From: Siphonodentalium dalli
Taxonomy: Eukaryota > Mollusca > Scaphopoda > Gadilida > Siphonodentaliidae
NCBI GenBank assembly: GCA_032622095.1
Contig: CP136069.1
Span: 50,020,760 to 50,084,759 of the forward strand
Direction: 5' to 3'
DNA length: 64,000 nucleotides
Shown here: piece by piece, positions 23,298 through 34,307 of the stretch
Layout: each line of letters starts with the position of its first letter
Numbering within the stretch: position 1 is the stretch's first letter
Position numbers and translations under genes: made by a program
Notes under the pieces: model-generated
The model's database searches: none
Told to the model about the DNA's origin: nothing
What the model saw: the letters and a program-made list of their open reading frames with translations, nothing else

Positions 23298-24707
23298 TCT
23301 ATCTATACTATATATTTTGAGACTTCGTATATGTGTGTGTACTTCATAGAATCCAAAACGCGTGTACAGATTGAGATCAAACTTCCTATGTAAGTGTCAA
23401 ATCAACCGACACGACCGTGGTCGCGGTTTAGACAAGCTCAGAGCACCCGTTCTCCAATCTCAAATCACCGCAAAGGCACGGCGGGGGTTAATCAAGTAAT
23501 TATTTAATGAGCGTTTGTTTTTGACGCATCTCTATAAAGAGCGTCTGTTTCCCATTCAACGTTATTCGCATCTGCTGAGTTATACGGGAACGCAAACGTT
23601 ATCGCTCGAAATTTATTCCCTGCGAGCACGGATGGCGCGCTTTGTTTTTACAGTATATACCGAAATCATCCCACATAATCACGAATATAGCATCAGATTT
23701 CTCCCCAGATATACCGTTATAAAGCTACTGGAATCTGCCAATCTACGGGAAATTCCAGGGAATGCCGATTGAGCTCAAACTTGCTGCCTACGGGAAGTGT
23801 CATATATATGAGTGTGTCCTTTATAGACTCTAACCGATTGAGCTCAAACTTGCTAAATAAGAAAATAGCCCCCAAGCCGTAAATATCAACAACAACGATA
23901 TTGCTACCTACGGGGAGCAACGTTATTAGCATCTGCAGAATTATGCAGAGAGAAAGTGCTTTCCTATTTTTAGAACGCAACACATGTTTACGTCGCGTTG
24001 GTGATTGAGGTTCACAACGGGGTTAATTGACTGTCCGCTCTTTGCGACGATGAGGTTCACGGCGGGGACTATTGACCAACACTCACAATTTCGTCTTTTG
24101 CATCAGATACCAACACCTCGACCGATCGGGACGAAACTTGGTACGTGAGTGTAGTTTGACCAGGTGGTCGTCGCTGTCGTATTGGCGAGCCCGGCGAGTC
24201 AAATCCCACCGACACGACCGTGGTCGCGGTTTAGTGAAGCTCAGAGCACCCGTTCTCCAATCTCAAATCACCGCAAAGGCACGGCGTGGGTTGATCAAGT
24301 GATTATTTAATAAGCGTTTGTTTTTGACGCATCTCTATAAAGAGCGTCTGTTTGCCATTCAACGTTATTTGCATCTGCAGAGAGATATACGGAACATACA
24401 TTAAATTTAAAAAACATTTGTTTCTGACCAACCCTGCGAGCATGGATGGCGCGCTTTGTTTTTACAGTTCGGTATATACCGAAATCATCCCAGATAATCA
24501 CGAATATAGCATCAGATTTCTCCCTAGATATACCGTTATAAAGCTACTGGAATCTGCCAATCTACGGGAAATTCCAGGGAATGCCGATTGAGCTCAAACT
24601 TGCTACCTACGGGAAGTGTCATATATATGAGTGTGTCCTTTATAGACTCTAACCGATTGAGCTCAAACTTGCTAAATAAGAAATTAGCCCCCAAGCCGTA
24701 AATATTA

Positions 24708-25049
24708 AATTTATGCGGAATCATGGATTTATGCATAATTAACGGACGATTTGGTGAAGATAACAATAATGGAAAATTAACATCCAATGACTGTAGTGTA
24801 ATCGACTATATGATCGGGAATATAAGTATTCTCAGATTAATCAAGAACTTCCGTGTGAACCCCTTTTCACCATTTTGGAGTGATGTTCATTCTGGGCTAC
24901 ATATCGAATTAAACTTTGGCACTAACGTGAGGACACAACATACCAACTGCTTATCAGAAACAGAATCCTTACCAGAACAGGTAGAAATCAGACGGTGGGA
25001 CCCAGAACAAAATTTATCACATAATTTGGCCATAAAAGCAGTTTCATAA
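24708..25049 (+). pseudogene. LINE endonuclease (APE) C-terminal fragment
   Basis: The translation contains CIINGRFGED, DCSVIDYMI and SDVHSGLHIEL, matching in order the C-terminal blocks of apurinic-like endonucleases of non-LTR retrotransposons (the N-G-R-F, S-V-x-D-Y and S-D-H-type motifs). The catalytic N-terminal part (N, E and early D/H residues) is missing because the element is 5'-truncated. In SDVHS the usual final S-D-H spacing is altered by one residue, as in some CR1-like families. The frame is open upstream to the truncation point. It then ends at a stop at 25,047-25,049, close to where foreign foldback sequence begins. In an intact element this domain nicks target DNA to prime reverse transcription. 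It cannot act here. Confidence 0.87.
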
Positions 25050-25347
25050 TTATCGGTAATAGACACGTTTAATATCAGCGCGTGCGATGACGTCACGGCG
25101 TTCTTCAGATAACTTGCGATCGCTGTAGTGTATGATTGTTGTTTTCGATGAATATTTCGCGTTGCTTCGGGTTTATTTGATCATGTGATAAAGGGTATCT
25201 CACACTCGTCCTATTTTATACGTAATTTATCAACCTCGTCCACTAAATTCTATTTGAGCCTCGGTAAACCTCGGCTCAAATCGAATTTAGTGAACTCGGT
25301 TGATAAATTCCGTATAAAATAGGAACTCATGTGAGATCCTCTATGTA
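25050..25347. mobile_element. Foldback/MITE-like insertion within the LINE
   Basis: LINE coding sequence is lost at about 25,050 and resumes at about 25,348. Between them is a palindrome (25,190-25,345) with ~70-bp arms centred at about 25,266. The inner stem is ATTTGAGCC/GGCTCAAAT around TCGGTAAACCTC, and the outer arms share CCTATTTTATACG and AATTTATCAACC. Sequence at 25,060-25,190 (with a TGACGTCA) is also foreign to LINE coding. No target-site duplication was found. Confidence 0.72.
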
Positions 25348-26838
25348 GAGTATCAAACTAACATCGATTACACGAGATCTAAAAACATTCTGGAATGCCT
25401 CAATTTTATAGAAGGGAACACCACATCTTCGGACATTGACAATGTGAGCCGTGACATTTCTGACATGCTTGTATCCGCAGCAATGAAAACTTTTGGTGTT
25501 AAACGAAAGAAGGGAAATAACAAATCGCGTCATAAACCTTGGTTTGATACGGATTGCCGCGACGCTCGTAAGAAATTTCATATGAAAAAATCCGAATATA
25601 ATCGGGACAAAACGCTTGAAAATAAACTTCTAATGAATGAGTCGGCCATACATTATCGGAAACTGATGGATAGCAAAATCAAAAATAAGAACGCATCCAA
25701 TGTCGACGAACTCAAAAGATTCAATAAGTCTTCGCCGAAGGAGTTTTGGAAAGAACTCAATAGACTTTCGAGTTCTGGCGCCAACGCAAATGATAGTCAC
25801 AAACAATGTCGGGTGCCCCCAAATGTGTTTCATGATCATTTCAAAAAAATACATGCCTCAGAACACAGTGACGATTATTTGAGCAGACGTGTTGATTCTG
25901 AAATTGATTTATCAAACTCGACTTATCTCAATGACTCGATAACTGATGAAGAGGTACGAAGGGCAATAATTAAAGCTCGGAATAATAAAGCCCCGGGATC
26001 CGATATGGTTCTTAACGAGTATATAAAGTCGTCTTTAGACCAGCTGTTGCCATTGTATACTAAATATTTCAATGTGATATTAAATTCAGGTATATTTCCG
26101 ACAGATTGGGCGATTGGAATGGTCCAACCGATATACAAAAAATCGGGTGAACCGGGAAGTCCGGATTCGTATCGTGGAATAACATTACTTAGTTGTCTAT
26201 CAAAAGTTTTTACTACTATTTTGAATGCTAGATTAGTTTCGTACTCGGATGACAATGAGACGATAAGTAAATTCCAGGCTGGTTTCAGAAGTTGCCATTC
26301 TACAATTGACAATATATTTGTATTACATAGTATTATAAATTTATACCTGTCGTCTGGTCGAAAGTTATTTTGTGCATTTATCGACTTTCGCAAGGCTTTT
26401 GATTTAGTATGGCGAGAAGGCTTATGGTTTAAGCTAATTCAAAGCGGTATTAATGGGAAAATATTGAGACTTATAAGAAACATGTACAGCAAAATCAAAT
26501 TATGTGTTAAATCTGATGGAACCAAAACGGACTTCTTTTCTAGTTTTGTAGGATTATTTCAAGGTGAAATTATGTCACCGTTATTATTTTCCATCTACAT
26601 TGACGATCTAACGTCGTTCATGAACGATTGTGCTATCAAAAGCCTCGATTTTCTTGATGAAATATTTATGGACAATGCGGGTATATATATATATATACGA
26701 CTGTTTTGTATGTTTTATGCTGATGATACAGTTATACTTAGTGAAAGCGAAGATGAAATGCATCGAGCGTTACAGGCTTTCGCAGATTATGCGGATGCGT
26801 GGAAGCTCCAGGTGAACACAAAAAAAAGACGAAAATAA
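25348..26838 (+). pseudogene. LINE reverse transcriptase (main part)
   Basis: The frame is open from the foldback border, and the first ATG in it (25,444) is not a true start because LINE coding continues upstream (YTRSKNILECLNF). Counting residues from that ATG, recognisable blocks are NNKAPGSD (about 180), YRGITLLSCLSKVF, CAFIDFRKAFD (310-320, first catalytic Asp 314), FQGEIMSPLLFSIYIDDL and FYADD (424-428, catalytic Asp 427/428). GLFQGE replaces the commoner G-x-x-QGD/C motif. A TATATATATATA run encodes an unusual IYIYI stretch just before FYADD. The frame ends after WKLQVNTKK at an A-run (AACACAAAAAAAAGACG), where a one-base shift moves coding to another frame. All core catalytic Asp residues survive, but the protein could not be made intact. 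Confidence 0.95.
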
Positions 26839-27180
26839 TGATATTCTGTAAAAAATTACCTAAATGCATACCAATATTCATATACAGGGGGGTTGAACTC
26901 CAAGTCGTTAAGGAATTTATTTACCTAGGTGTAGAATTTTTCTATACTGGCAGATTTTGTAGCACCATAAAGCGCACATTTAATCTGGCCACACGTGCCA
27001 TGCACGGACTGTTAAATAAAGTTAGACATCTCTCTTTACCACCCGATTTGATGCTTAAGCTGTTTGATAGCATAGTAGCACCGGTAATCTTATACGGTAG
27101 TGAAATATGGATTACAGAACAAATCCAGAGACTTGAAACATTACATATGAAATTTTGCAAAAATATTATTAGGAATGAAA
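26824..27180 (+). pseudogene. LINE reverse transcriptase thumb region, shifted frame
   Basis: Continuation of the reverse transcriptase after the A-run frameshift near 26,820: TKIMIFCKK, then EFIYLGVEF, LATRAMHGLLNKVR and VAPVILYGSEIW, a typical order of post-catalytic blocks in LINE reverse transcriptases (K-T-x-x-M-x-F, Y-L-G, and P-x-x-x-Y-G-x-E-x-W). It is cut by a stop at 27,183-27,185 after IIRNEI, and the following frame takes over at about 27,175. Two indels of opposite sense restore the original frame. Confidence 0.9.
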
Positions 27181-27903
27181 TCTAGTACACCAAACTACAT
27201 GGTATATGGGGAACTTGGTAGGCACCCACTCATAATTGAAATTAAATGCAGACTGTTGTCATATTGGTCAAAGTTGGTATCCGCAGATGGATCTGAACTC
27301 GCAAAAAACATACACCTTATTTTGAGACTTGTATATGACAACAAACCAAGCCAGTCGGCTGAATTCAAATGGTTGAATATCGTGAAGGAATCTCTGTGCA
27401 AAGTAGGACTAACATCTAATTGGGAAACCCAATCCTCTCTTACGAAATCTGAAATCCGAAATTGTAAATCAAGCATGATCGAACAACACTGGACACAAAC
27501 ATTCAGTGATATTAAAAACTCAGATTCATCCAGAGCAATTATGTACAGTAATATAAAATATCATTCTGGTATATGCCGATATTTGTTATATCTCCCAAAA
27601 CACCTGACAGCACCATTGGTGAAAATCAGAACATCAAACCATAGATTACCAATCGAAAAAGCGCGATGGCATAAAACAGAGAGTAAGATGTGCGATACAT
27701 GTAAATCTGACACAATCGGAGACGAGTATCATTTTGTACTCGTCTGTGGCAAATATAAATGTCTACGAGAGCGCTATATCCCAAAATATTACTGGGAAAA
27801 TCCTTCGCGCGAAAAGTTTCATGGACTCTTGTCAATAGAAAATATCTCTCGTTTGAAACAACTCTCTATTTTCCTAAAAATTGCCTTTAGAGAAGTTTCT
27901 TAA
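27175..27903 (+). pseudogene. LINE C-terminal region with CCHC zinc finger
   Basis: Third coding segment, continuing STPNYMVYGELGRHPL, a block usual in LINE C-termini. Counting from 27,175, Cys173, Cys176, His186 and Cys191 form a C-x2-C-x9-H-x4-C zinc finger in CDTCKSDTIGDEYHFVLVC. Similar fingers with an E-Y/F-H-F core close many invertebrate LINE polyproteins and are thought to help bind nucleic acid. The frame ends at a natural stop (27,901-27,903), followed by about 290 bp of 3' untranslated sequence with AATAAA. Confidence 0.9.
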
Positions 27904-28269
27904 TTTCAATTAATTATATACATTGTGGAAGGCAGCTGAATTAGCTCATTGCATGGTCAATAATTCAAACTGATAATCAAAATGACATTGAAAACATAAG
28001 GAAGAATATAACTTATGTGATTACACGATTTTTCAAAGAACAAAATAAGGAACAAGGGGAAAAAAGAAGAACAAACCACACGTTTGTAAGGAGGGGTCTC
28101 ATTTTCATCATGTATATATTGTATATAAAATATTGTATATATGTTTTGCATGTTACTCATTAATTTGGGTCTTCGCAATAAAGCATTCATTCATTCAACA
28201 ACAACGATATTACTAAATACACGTTTTCGGCAATGTGAGAGTTTTCGGGGAGCCGTGATGCCAACAAGT

Positions 28270-28324
28270 AAATCTGTCTTCGGGTCGTTGTTGTTGCCAA
28301 CAACAACGACCCGAAGACAGATTT
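28270..28324. repeat. Perfect 27-bp-arm palindrome in unit 9
   Basis: AAATCTGTCTTCGGGTCG and the rest of the left arm (28,270-28,296) are exactly inverted at 28,298-28,324 around one C. Sister units have only the right arm after GATGCCAACAACAACG, so the left arm is an added inverted copy. Confidence 0.95.
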
Positions 28325-28682
28325 CCCGACGGGAAGCGTTTGTTTTAAATTCAATGCAATGTTATCGTAGAGAGATTTCACGAAACAAAGAATGCGTTGT
28401 CTGTCGTTCCTAGGAAGGGGGGATTTCTACGGGTAAATTTTTCCGCCAGAAACAAAAAAATTAATTAAAACAATTTACAATTTAATAAAAACAATATAAA
28501 ATAAAAAACAATTAACAATAAAAAAACAATTCAGAAACAAAATATATTAAATTAAAAAAACATTAAATTCATATTCAAAAATAAAAAACAAAAATAAATA
28601 ATAACAAAATAATTACAAAAATGTCATGTTTCTGAAACAAAGCCATGGGACGAATGCCGCCAGTGGCGGGCTAACCTGCTAG

Positions 28683-29820
28683 TCTATACTATATATTTTG
28701 AGACTTCGTATATGTGTGTGTGTGTGTGTACTTCATAGAATCCAAAACGCGTGTACATATTGAGCTCAAACTTCCTATGTAAGTGTCAAATCACACCGAC
28801 ACGAACGTGGTCGCGTTTTATGGAAGCTCAGAGCACCCGTTCTCCAATCTCAAATCACCGCAAAGGCACGGCGTGGGTTAATCAAGTCATTATTTAATGA
28901 GCGTTTGTTTTTGACGCATCTCTATAAAGAGCGTATGTTTCCCATTCAACGTTATTAGCATCTGCATAGTTATACGGGAACGCAAACGTTATCGCTCGAA
29001 ATTTATTCCCTGCGAGCACGGATGGCGCGCTTTGTTTTTACAGTATATACCGAAATCATCCCAGATAATCACGAATATAGCATCAGATTTCTCCCCAGAT
29101 ATACCGTTATAAAGCTACTGGAATCTGCCAATCTACTATTAATATGTGTGTATATATGTGGGTACTTCATATACCGAAATCATCCCAGATAATCACGAAT
29201 ATAGCATCAGATTTCTCCCCAGATATACCGTTATAAAGCTACTGGAATCTGCCAATCTACGGGAAATTCCAGGGAATGCCGATTGAGCTCAAACTTGCTA
29301 CCCACGGGAAGTGTCATATATATGTGTGTGTCCTTTATAGACTCGAACCGATTGAGCTCAAACTTGCTCAATATTGACTGGGAAATTCCAGGGAATGCCG
29401 ATTGAGCTCAAACTTGCTACCTACGGGAAGTGTCATATATATATGTGTGTGTCCTTTATAGACTCGAACCGATTGAGCTCAAACTTGCTAAATACGGGAA
29501 GTGTCATGGACGGGTTCATTGAAAAACAAAAAAAAATCGGGTAAAATTGAAAAACCAAATTAAAAAGGCACAATTAACTCCTTGAAAAACAAAATAAAAT
29601 CGGGTAAAATTGAAAAACAAAAAATTCAATTAAAAAATTAAAAAGGCACAACAAAATAATTAACTCATTGAAAAACAAAAAATTAAATTAAAATTGTCAT
29701 GTTTCTGACTATTGCCGAAATTTGCTGCAAATGCAGCACAAGTGTCTCGGAACCTGTTGCAATTGCTTTTTCGAACAAAGCCATGGGACGAATGCCGCCA
29801 GTGGCGGGCTAACCTGCTAG
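28683..29820 (+). mobile_element. Helitron unit 10 (A core with internal duplication)
   Basis: TCTATACT start. Contains the duplicated CCGAAATCATCCC block and repeated 'TTTATAGACTCGAACCG' segments. Tail with GCTGCAAATGCAGC before the CCATGGGACG-hairpin-CTAG end. Confidence 0.88.
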
Positions 29821-30441
29821 TCTTCTATCTATTATATATTTTGGAAGATCTGTGTGTCTGTGTGTCTGTGTGTGTGTGTGTTCGCGATGAACTCGAAAAC
29901 GGCCCACCCGATTTCGATGACACTTGGTATGTGGGGGTATTTTCGACCGGGGACGAACATAGGCATATTAATTTGTCCGTGCGACGTCACCTTGACCTTG
30001 AAATCGGGTCATTTCAAGGTCAAACGCCCGAATATCACGGGATTTCGATGAAACTTGGTATGTGGGGGTACTTTCTTATGGCGAGTCTCATAAGCATATT
30101 CAATTGCCCGTGCGACGTGACCTTGACCTTGAAATCGGGTAACTTCAAGGTCAAATCGCCAATTTTGATGGGATTTCGACGAAATTTGATACGTGGGGTT
30201 ACTTTTGTCCACTGATTGTTTTGGACGGGTCCAATCGTGACCCCGACCAGACCTTGACCTTCAAAATGATCAATTCAAGGTCAAATCGGGTAAAACCGGA
30301 TGGATTTGGACGGGCACGTTTGTCGGGTATTTTTGTCAGGGCAGTGTTTTTGGACTGGTCAAATCGTTACCCCACTTGACCTTGACCTTCAAAATGGACA
30401 ATTCAAGGTCAAAGCCCGGACGAAGTCGGGTCACCTTCTAG
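29821..30441 (+). mobile_element. Helitron unit 11 (E core)
   Basis: Starts TCTTCTATCTATTATATATT with extra TCT and TCTA. TG tract, then GATGAACTCGAAAACGGC. Several ACCTTGACCTTGAAAT...ATTTCAAGGTCAA pairs. Ends with the hairpin CCCG-GACGAAGT-CGGG and TCACCTTCTAG, a different 3' class. Confidence 0.9.
29992..30023. promoter_or_regulatory. Inverted TCAAGGTCA pair (nuclear-receptor-like motif)
   Basis: TTGACCTTGAAAT-CGGGTC-ATTTCAAGGTCAA is a perfect 13-bp-arm palindrome. Each arm holds most of the NR5A/ERR extended half-site. Receptor binding is inference only. Confidence 0.6.
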
Positions 30442-31047
30442 TCTATTATATATTTTGGAAGATCTGTGTGTCTGTGTGTGTGTGTGTTCGCGATGAACTC
30501 GAAAACGGCCCACCCGATTTCGATGACACTTGGTATGTGGGGGTATTTTCGGCCGGGGACGAACATAGGCATATTAATTTGTCCGTGCGACGTCACCTTG
30601 ACCTTGAAATCGGGTCATTTCAAGGTCAAACGCCCGAATATCACGGGATTTCGATGAAACTTGGTATGTGGGGGTACTTTCTTATGGCGAGTCTCATAAG
30701 CATATTCAATTGCTCGTGCGACGTGACCTTGACCTTGAAATCGGGTAACTTCAAGGTCAAATCGCCAATTTTGATGGGATTTCGACGAAATTTGATACGT
30801 GGGGTTACTTTTGTCCACTGATTGTTTTGGACGGGTCCAATCGTGACCCCGACCAGACCTTGACCTTCAAAATGATCAATTCAAGGTCAAATCGGGTAAA
30901 ACCGGATGGATTTGGACGGGCACGTTTGTCGGGTACTTTTGTCAGGGCAGTGTTTTTGGACTGGTCAAATCGTGACCCCACTTGACCTTGACCTTCAAAA
31001 TGGACAATTCAAGGTCAAAGCCCGGACGAAGTCGGGTCACCTTCTAG
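30442..31047 (+). mobile_element. Helitron unit 12 (E core), tandem twin of unit 11
   Basis: Nearly identical to unit 11 except for a shorter start, an 8-bp shorter TG tract and a few substitutions. The two are joined CTAG|TCTATTATAT with no filler, as expected from read-through rolling-circle copying or unequal exchange. Confidence 0.92.
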
Positions 31048-32219
31048 TACTATATATTTTGAGACTTCGTATATGTGTGTGTGTGTGTGTACTTCATAGA
31101 ATCCAAAACGCGTGTACATATTGAGCTCAAACTTCCTATGTAAGTGTCAAATCACACCGACACGACCGTGGTCGCGGTTTAGTGAAGCTCAGAGCACCCG
31201 TTCTCCAATCTCAAATCACCGCAAAGGCACGGCGTGGGTTAATCAAGTCATTATTTAATGAGCGTTTGTTTTTTGACGCATCTCTATAAAGAGCGTCTGT
31301 TTCCCATTCAACGTTATTAGCATCTGCATAGTTATACGGGAACGCAAACGTTATCGCTCGAAATTTATTCCCTGCGAGCACGGATGGCGCGCTTTGTTTT
31401 TACAGTATATACCTTTGGTATATACCGAAATCATCCCAGATAATCACGAATATAGCATCAGATTTCTCCCCAGATATACCGTTATAAAGCTACTGGAATC
31501 TGCCAATCTACTATTAATATGTGTGTATATATGTGGGTACTTCATATACCGAAATCATCCCAGATAATCACGAATATAGCATCAGATTTCTCCCCAGATA
31601 TACCGTTATAAAGCTACTGGAATCTGCCAATCTACGGGAAATTCCAGGGAATGCCGATTGAGCTCAAACTTGCTACCTACGGGAAGTGTCATATATATGA
31701 GTGTGTCCTTTATAGACTCGAACCGATTGAGCTCAAACTTGCTAAATAAGAAATTAGCCCCCAAGCCGTAAATACCAACAACAACGATATTACTAAATAC
31801 ACGTTTTCGGCAATGTGAAAGTTTTCGGGGAGCCGTGATGCCAACAACAACGACCCGAAGACAGATTTCCCGACGGGAAGCGTTTGTTTTAAATTCAATG
31901 CAATGTTATCGTAGAGAGATTTCACGAAACAAAGAATGCGTTGTCTGTCGTTCCTAGGAAGGGGGGATTTCTACGGGTAAATTTTTCCGCCAGAAACAAA
32001 AAAAATAATTAAAACAATTTAATTAAAACAATTTAAAATTAAAAAAAATTAACAATAGAAAAACAATTCAGAAACAAAATATATTAAATTAAAAAAACAT
32101 TAAATTCATATTCAAAAATAAAAAACAAAAATAAATAATAACAAAATAATTACAAAAATGTCATGTTTCTGAAACAAAGCCATGGGACGAATGCCGCCAG
32201 TGGCGGGCTAACCTGCTAG
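31048..32219 (+). mobile_element. Helitron unit 13 (A core with internal duplication)
   Basis: TACTATAT start. Near-copy of unit 8, with 'TTCCTAGGAAGGGG' tail and A-rich 3' part. CTAG end. Confidence 0.88.
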
Positions 32220-33249
32220 TCTATACTATATATTTTGAGACTTCGTATATGTGTGTGTGTGTGTGTACTTCATAGAATCCAAAACGCGTGTACATATTGA
32301 GCTCAAACTTCCTATGTAAGTGTCAAATCACACCGACACGACCGTGGTCGCGGTTTATGGAAGCTCAGAGCACCCGTTCTCCAATCTCAAATCACCGCAA
32401 AGGCACGGCGTGGGTTAATCAAGTCATTATTTAATGAGCGTTTGTTTTTGACGCATCTCTATAAAGAGCGTCTGTTTCCCATTCAACGTTATTAGCATCT
32501 GCATAGTTATACGGGAACGCAAACGTTATCGCTCGAAATTTATTCCCCGCGAGCACGGATGGCGCGCTTTGTTTTTACAGTATATACCTTTGGTATATAC
32601 CGAAATCATCCCAGATAATCACGAATATAGCATCAGATTTCTCCCCAGATATACCGTTATAAAGCTACTGGAATCTGCCAATCTACTATTAATATGTGTG
32701 TATATATGTGGGTACTTCATATACCGAAATCATCCCAGATAATCACGAATATAGCATCAGATTTCTCCCCAGATATACCGTTATAAAGCTACTGGAATCT
32801 GCCAATCTACGGGAAATTCCAGGGAATGCCGATTGAGCTCAAACTTGCTACCCACGGGAAGTGTCATATATATGTGTGTGTCCTTTATAGACTCGAACCG
32901 ATTGAGCTCAAACTTGCTAAATACGGGATGTGTCATGGACGGGTTCATTGAAAAAAAAAAAAAAATCGGGTAAAATTGAAAAACCAAATTAAAAAGGCAC
33001 AATTAACTCCTTGAAAAACAAAATAAAATCGGGTAAAATTGAAAAACAAAAAATTCAATTAAAAAATTAAAAAGGCACAACAAAATAATTAACTCATTGA
33101 AAAACAACAAATTAAATTAAAATTGTCATGTTTCTGACTATTGCCGAAATTTGCTGCAAATGCAGCACAAGTGTCTCGGAACCTGTTGCAATTGCTTTTT
33201 CGAACAAAGCCATGGGACGAATGCCGCCAGTGGCGGGCTAACCTGCTAG
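32220..33249 (+). mobile_element. Helitron unit 14 (A core with internal duplication)
   Basis: TCTATACT start. Related to unit 10 but lacks one repeated 'TTTATAGACTCGAACCG' segment. A poly-A run lies at about 32,950. CTAG end. Confidence 0.88.
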
Positions 33250-34307
33250 TCTATCTATACTATATAATTTGAGACTTCGTATATGTGTGTGTGTGTACTT
33301 CATAGAATCCAAAACGCGTGTACCGATTGAGTTCAAACTTCCCATCTAAATGTAAAAACCCACGGGTATCGTCGTAGTCGCGTTTTCGAGAAGCCCTGGG
33401 CACCCTTTATCCACTCCCAAATCACCGCAAAGGCACGGCGGGGGTTAAGGCAACAATACTCTTTATCTATACCTTATACGGAGGTTTTAGTAACCAACGC
33501 TCTTTATTGATATGGTCGTTTCTAAACGACACACCACATGCGTCAGAAATACGGAAGTGGATTCCAATGATCGTGGCTAAACGACTAACCCATGCGTCCG
33601 AAATACGGACGCGGACGAAATGAAACTAAAAAGGCAGAATTGATCTAAGAGCTCGAAATATTATGCAGAGGGATTTCACGACGGGATTAATTGACTGTCC
33701 GCTCTGAAGTTTAGTTAGGACGGGTACCATGAATTAACTCATTGAAAAACAAAGAATGCGTTATCTCGCAAACGGGTGGAGCTATCGACTTGAAATTTGC
33801 TACGTGAATGTATCTTCCCCCGGATACAAATTTGATCGGGTCGCCGATTCCGTGCGACGCCCGTGCAGCGCATGCGCAGACGAGATCTCGGAAACCGGTG
33901 GAGCTATCGACTTGAAATTTGGTATGTGGATGTATCTTGCCCCGGGTACGAATTTTATCGGGTCGCCGAGTCCGTGCGACGCAAGCTTCGCGCATGCGCA
34001 GACGAGATCTCGGAAACCGGTGGAGCTATCGACTTGAAATTTGGTATGTGAATGTATCTTGCTCCGGGTACGAATTTTCTGACCAACCTCGGGTAAAATT
34101 TAAAAACCAAAAATTAAATTAAATATTTAATTTAAAAAATTAATTAAAAAAAATTGTCATGTTAGAATTAACTCATTGGTTGTCTCCTCACGTTTTCAAT
34201 TCTGTATTCTGACCATTCAGTTCAATTAACGAATCAATCGTTAAAAAATGTATTTTAAAAATGTCATGTTTCTGACCAAGCACGCCAGTGGCGGGCTAAC
34301 CTGCTAG
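33250..34307 (+). mobile_element. Helitron unit 15 (B core)
   Basis: Starts TCTATCTATACTATATAATT. Divergent B core, three ~122-bp repeats, and a 3' segment (about 34,160-34,250) seen in no other unit. CTAG end. Confidence 0.85.

Larger units (their letters stand above)
24706..28195 (+). mobile_element. 5'-truncated APE-type non-LTR retrotransposon (LINE)
   Basis: The element breaks Helitron unit 9 between AAATAT and CAACAACAACG, which are contiguous in sister units, so both borders are exact. It starts inside the endonuclease domain (5' truncation). It continues with reverse transcriptase and a C-terminal zinc-finger region, and ends with AATAAA (28,177-28,182) and a short CATTCATTCATTC tail. 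No target-site duplication is visible. APE endonuclease, a FYADD-type reverse transcriptase and a short simple-repeat tail fit the CR1/L2/Jockey group broadly. The exact clade is not determined. Two frameshifts and a foldback insertion show it is dead. Confidence 0.93.
23298..28682 (+). mobile_element. Helitron unit 9, chimeric and split by a LINE
   Basis: Starts TCTATCTATACT. An A core and D start run to about 24,190, where GCGAGCCCG is joined directly to GCGAGTCAAATCCCACCG, restarting a second A-type unit. That second part is interrupted at 24,705/28,196 by the LINE. It resumes with CAACAACAACGATATTAC and ends at the hairpin and CTAG. Without the LINE it would be about 1.9 kb, the longest unit. 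Confidence 0.85.

Noticed and set aside
24706-28195. Host reverse transcriptase or telomerase gene
   Set aside because: APE endonuclease remnant, CCHC tail, AATAAA plus a simple-repeat 3' end, 5' truncation and frameshifts identify a dead LINE.
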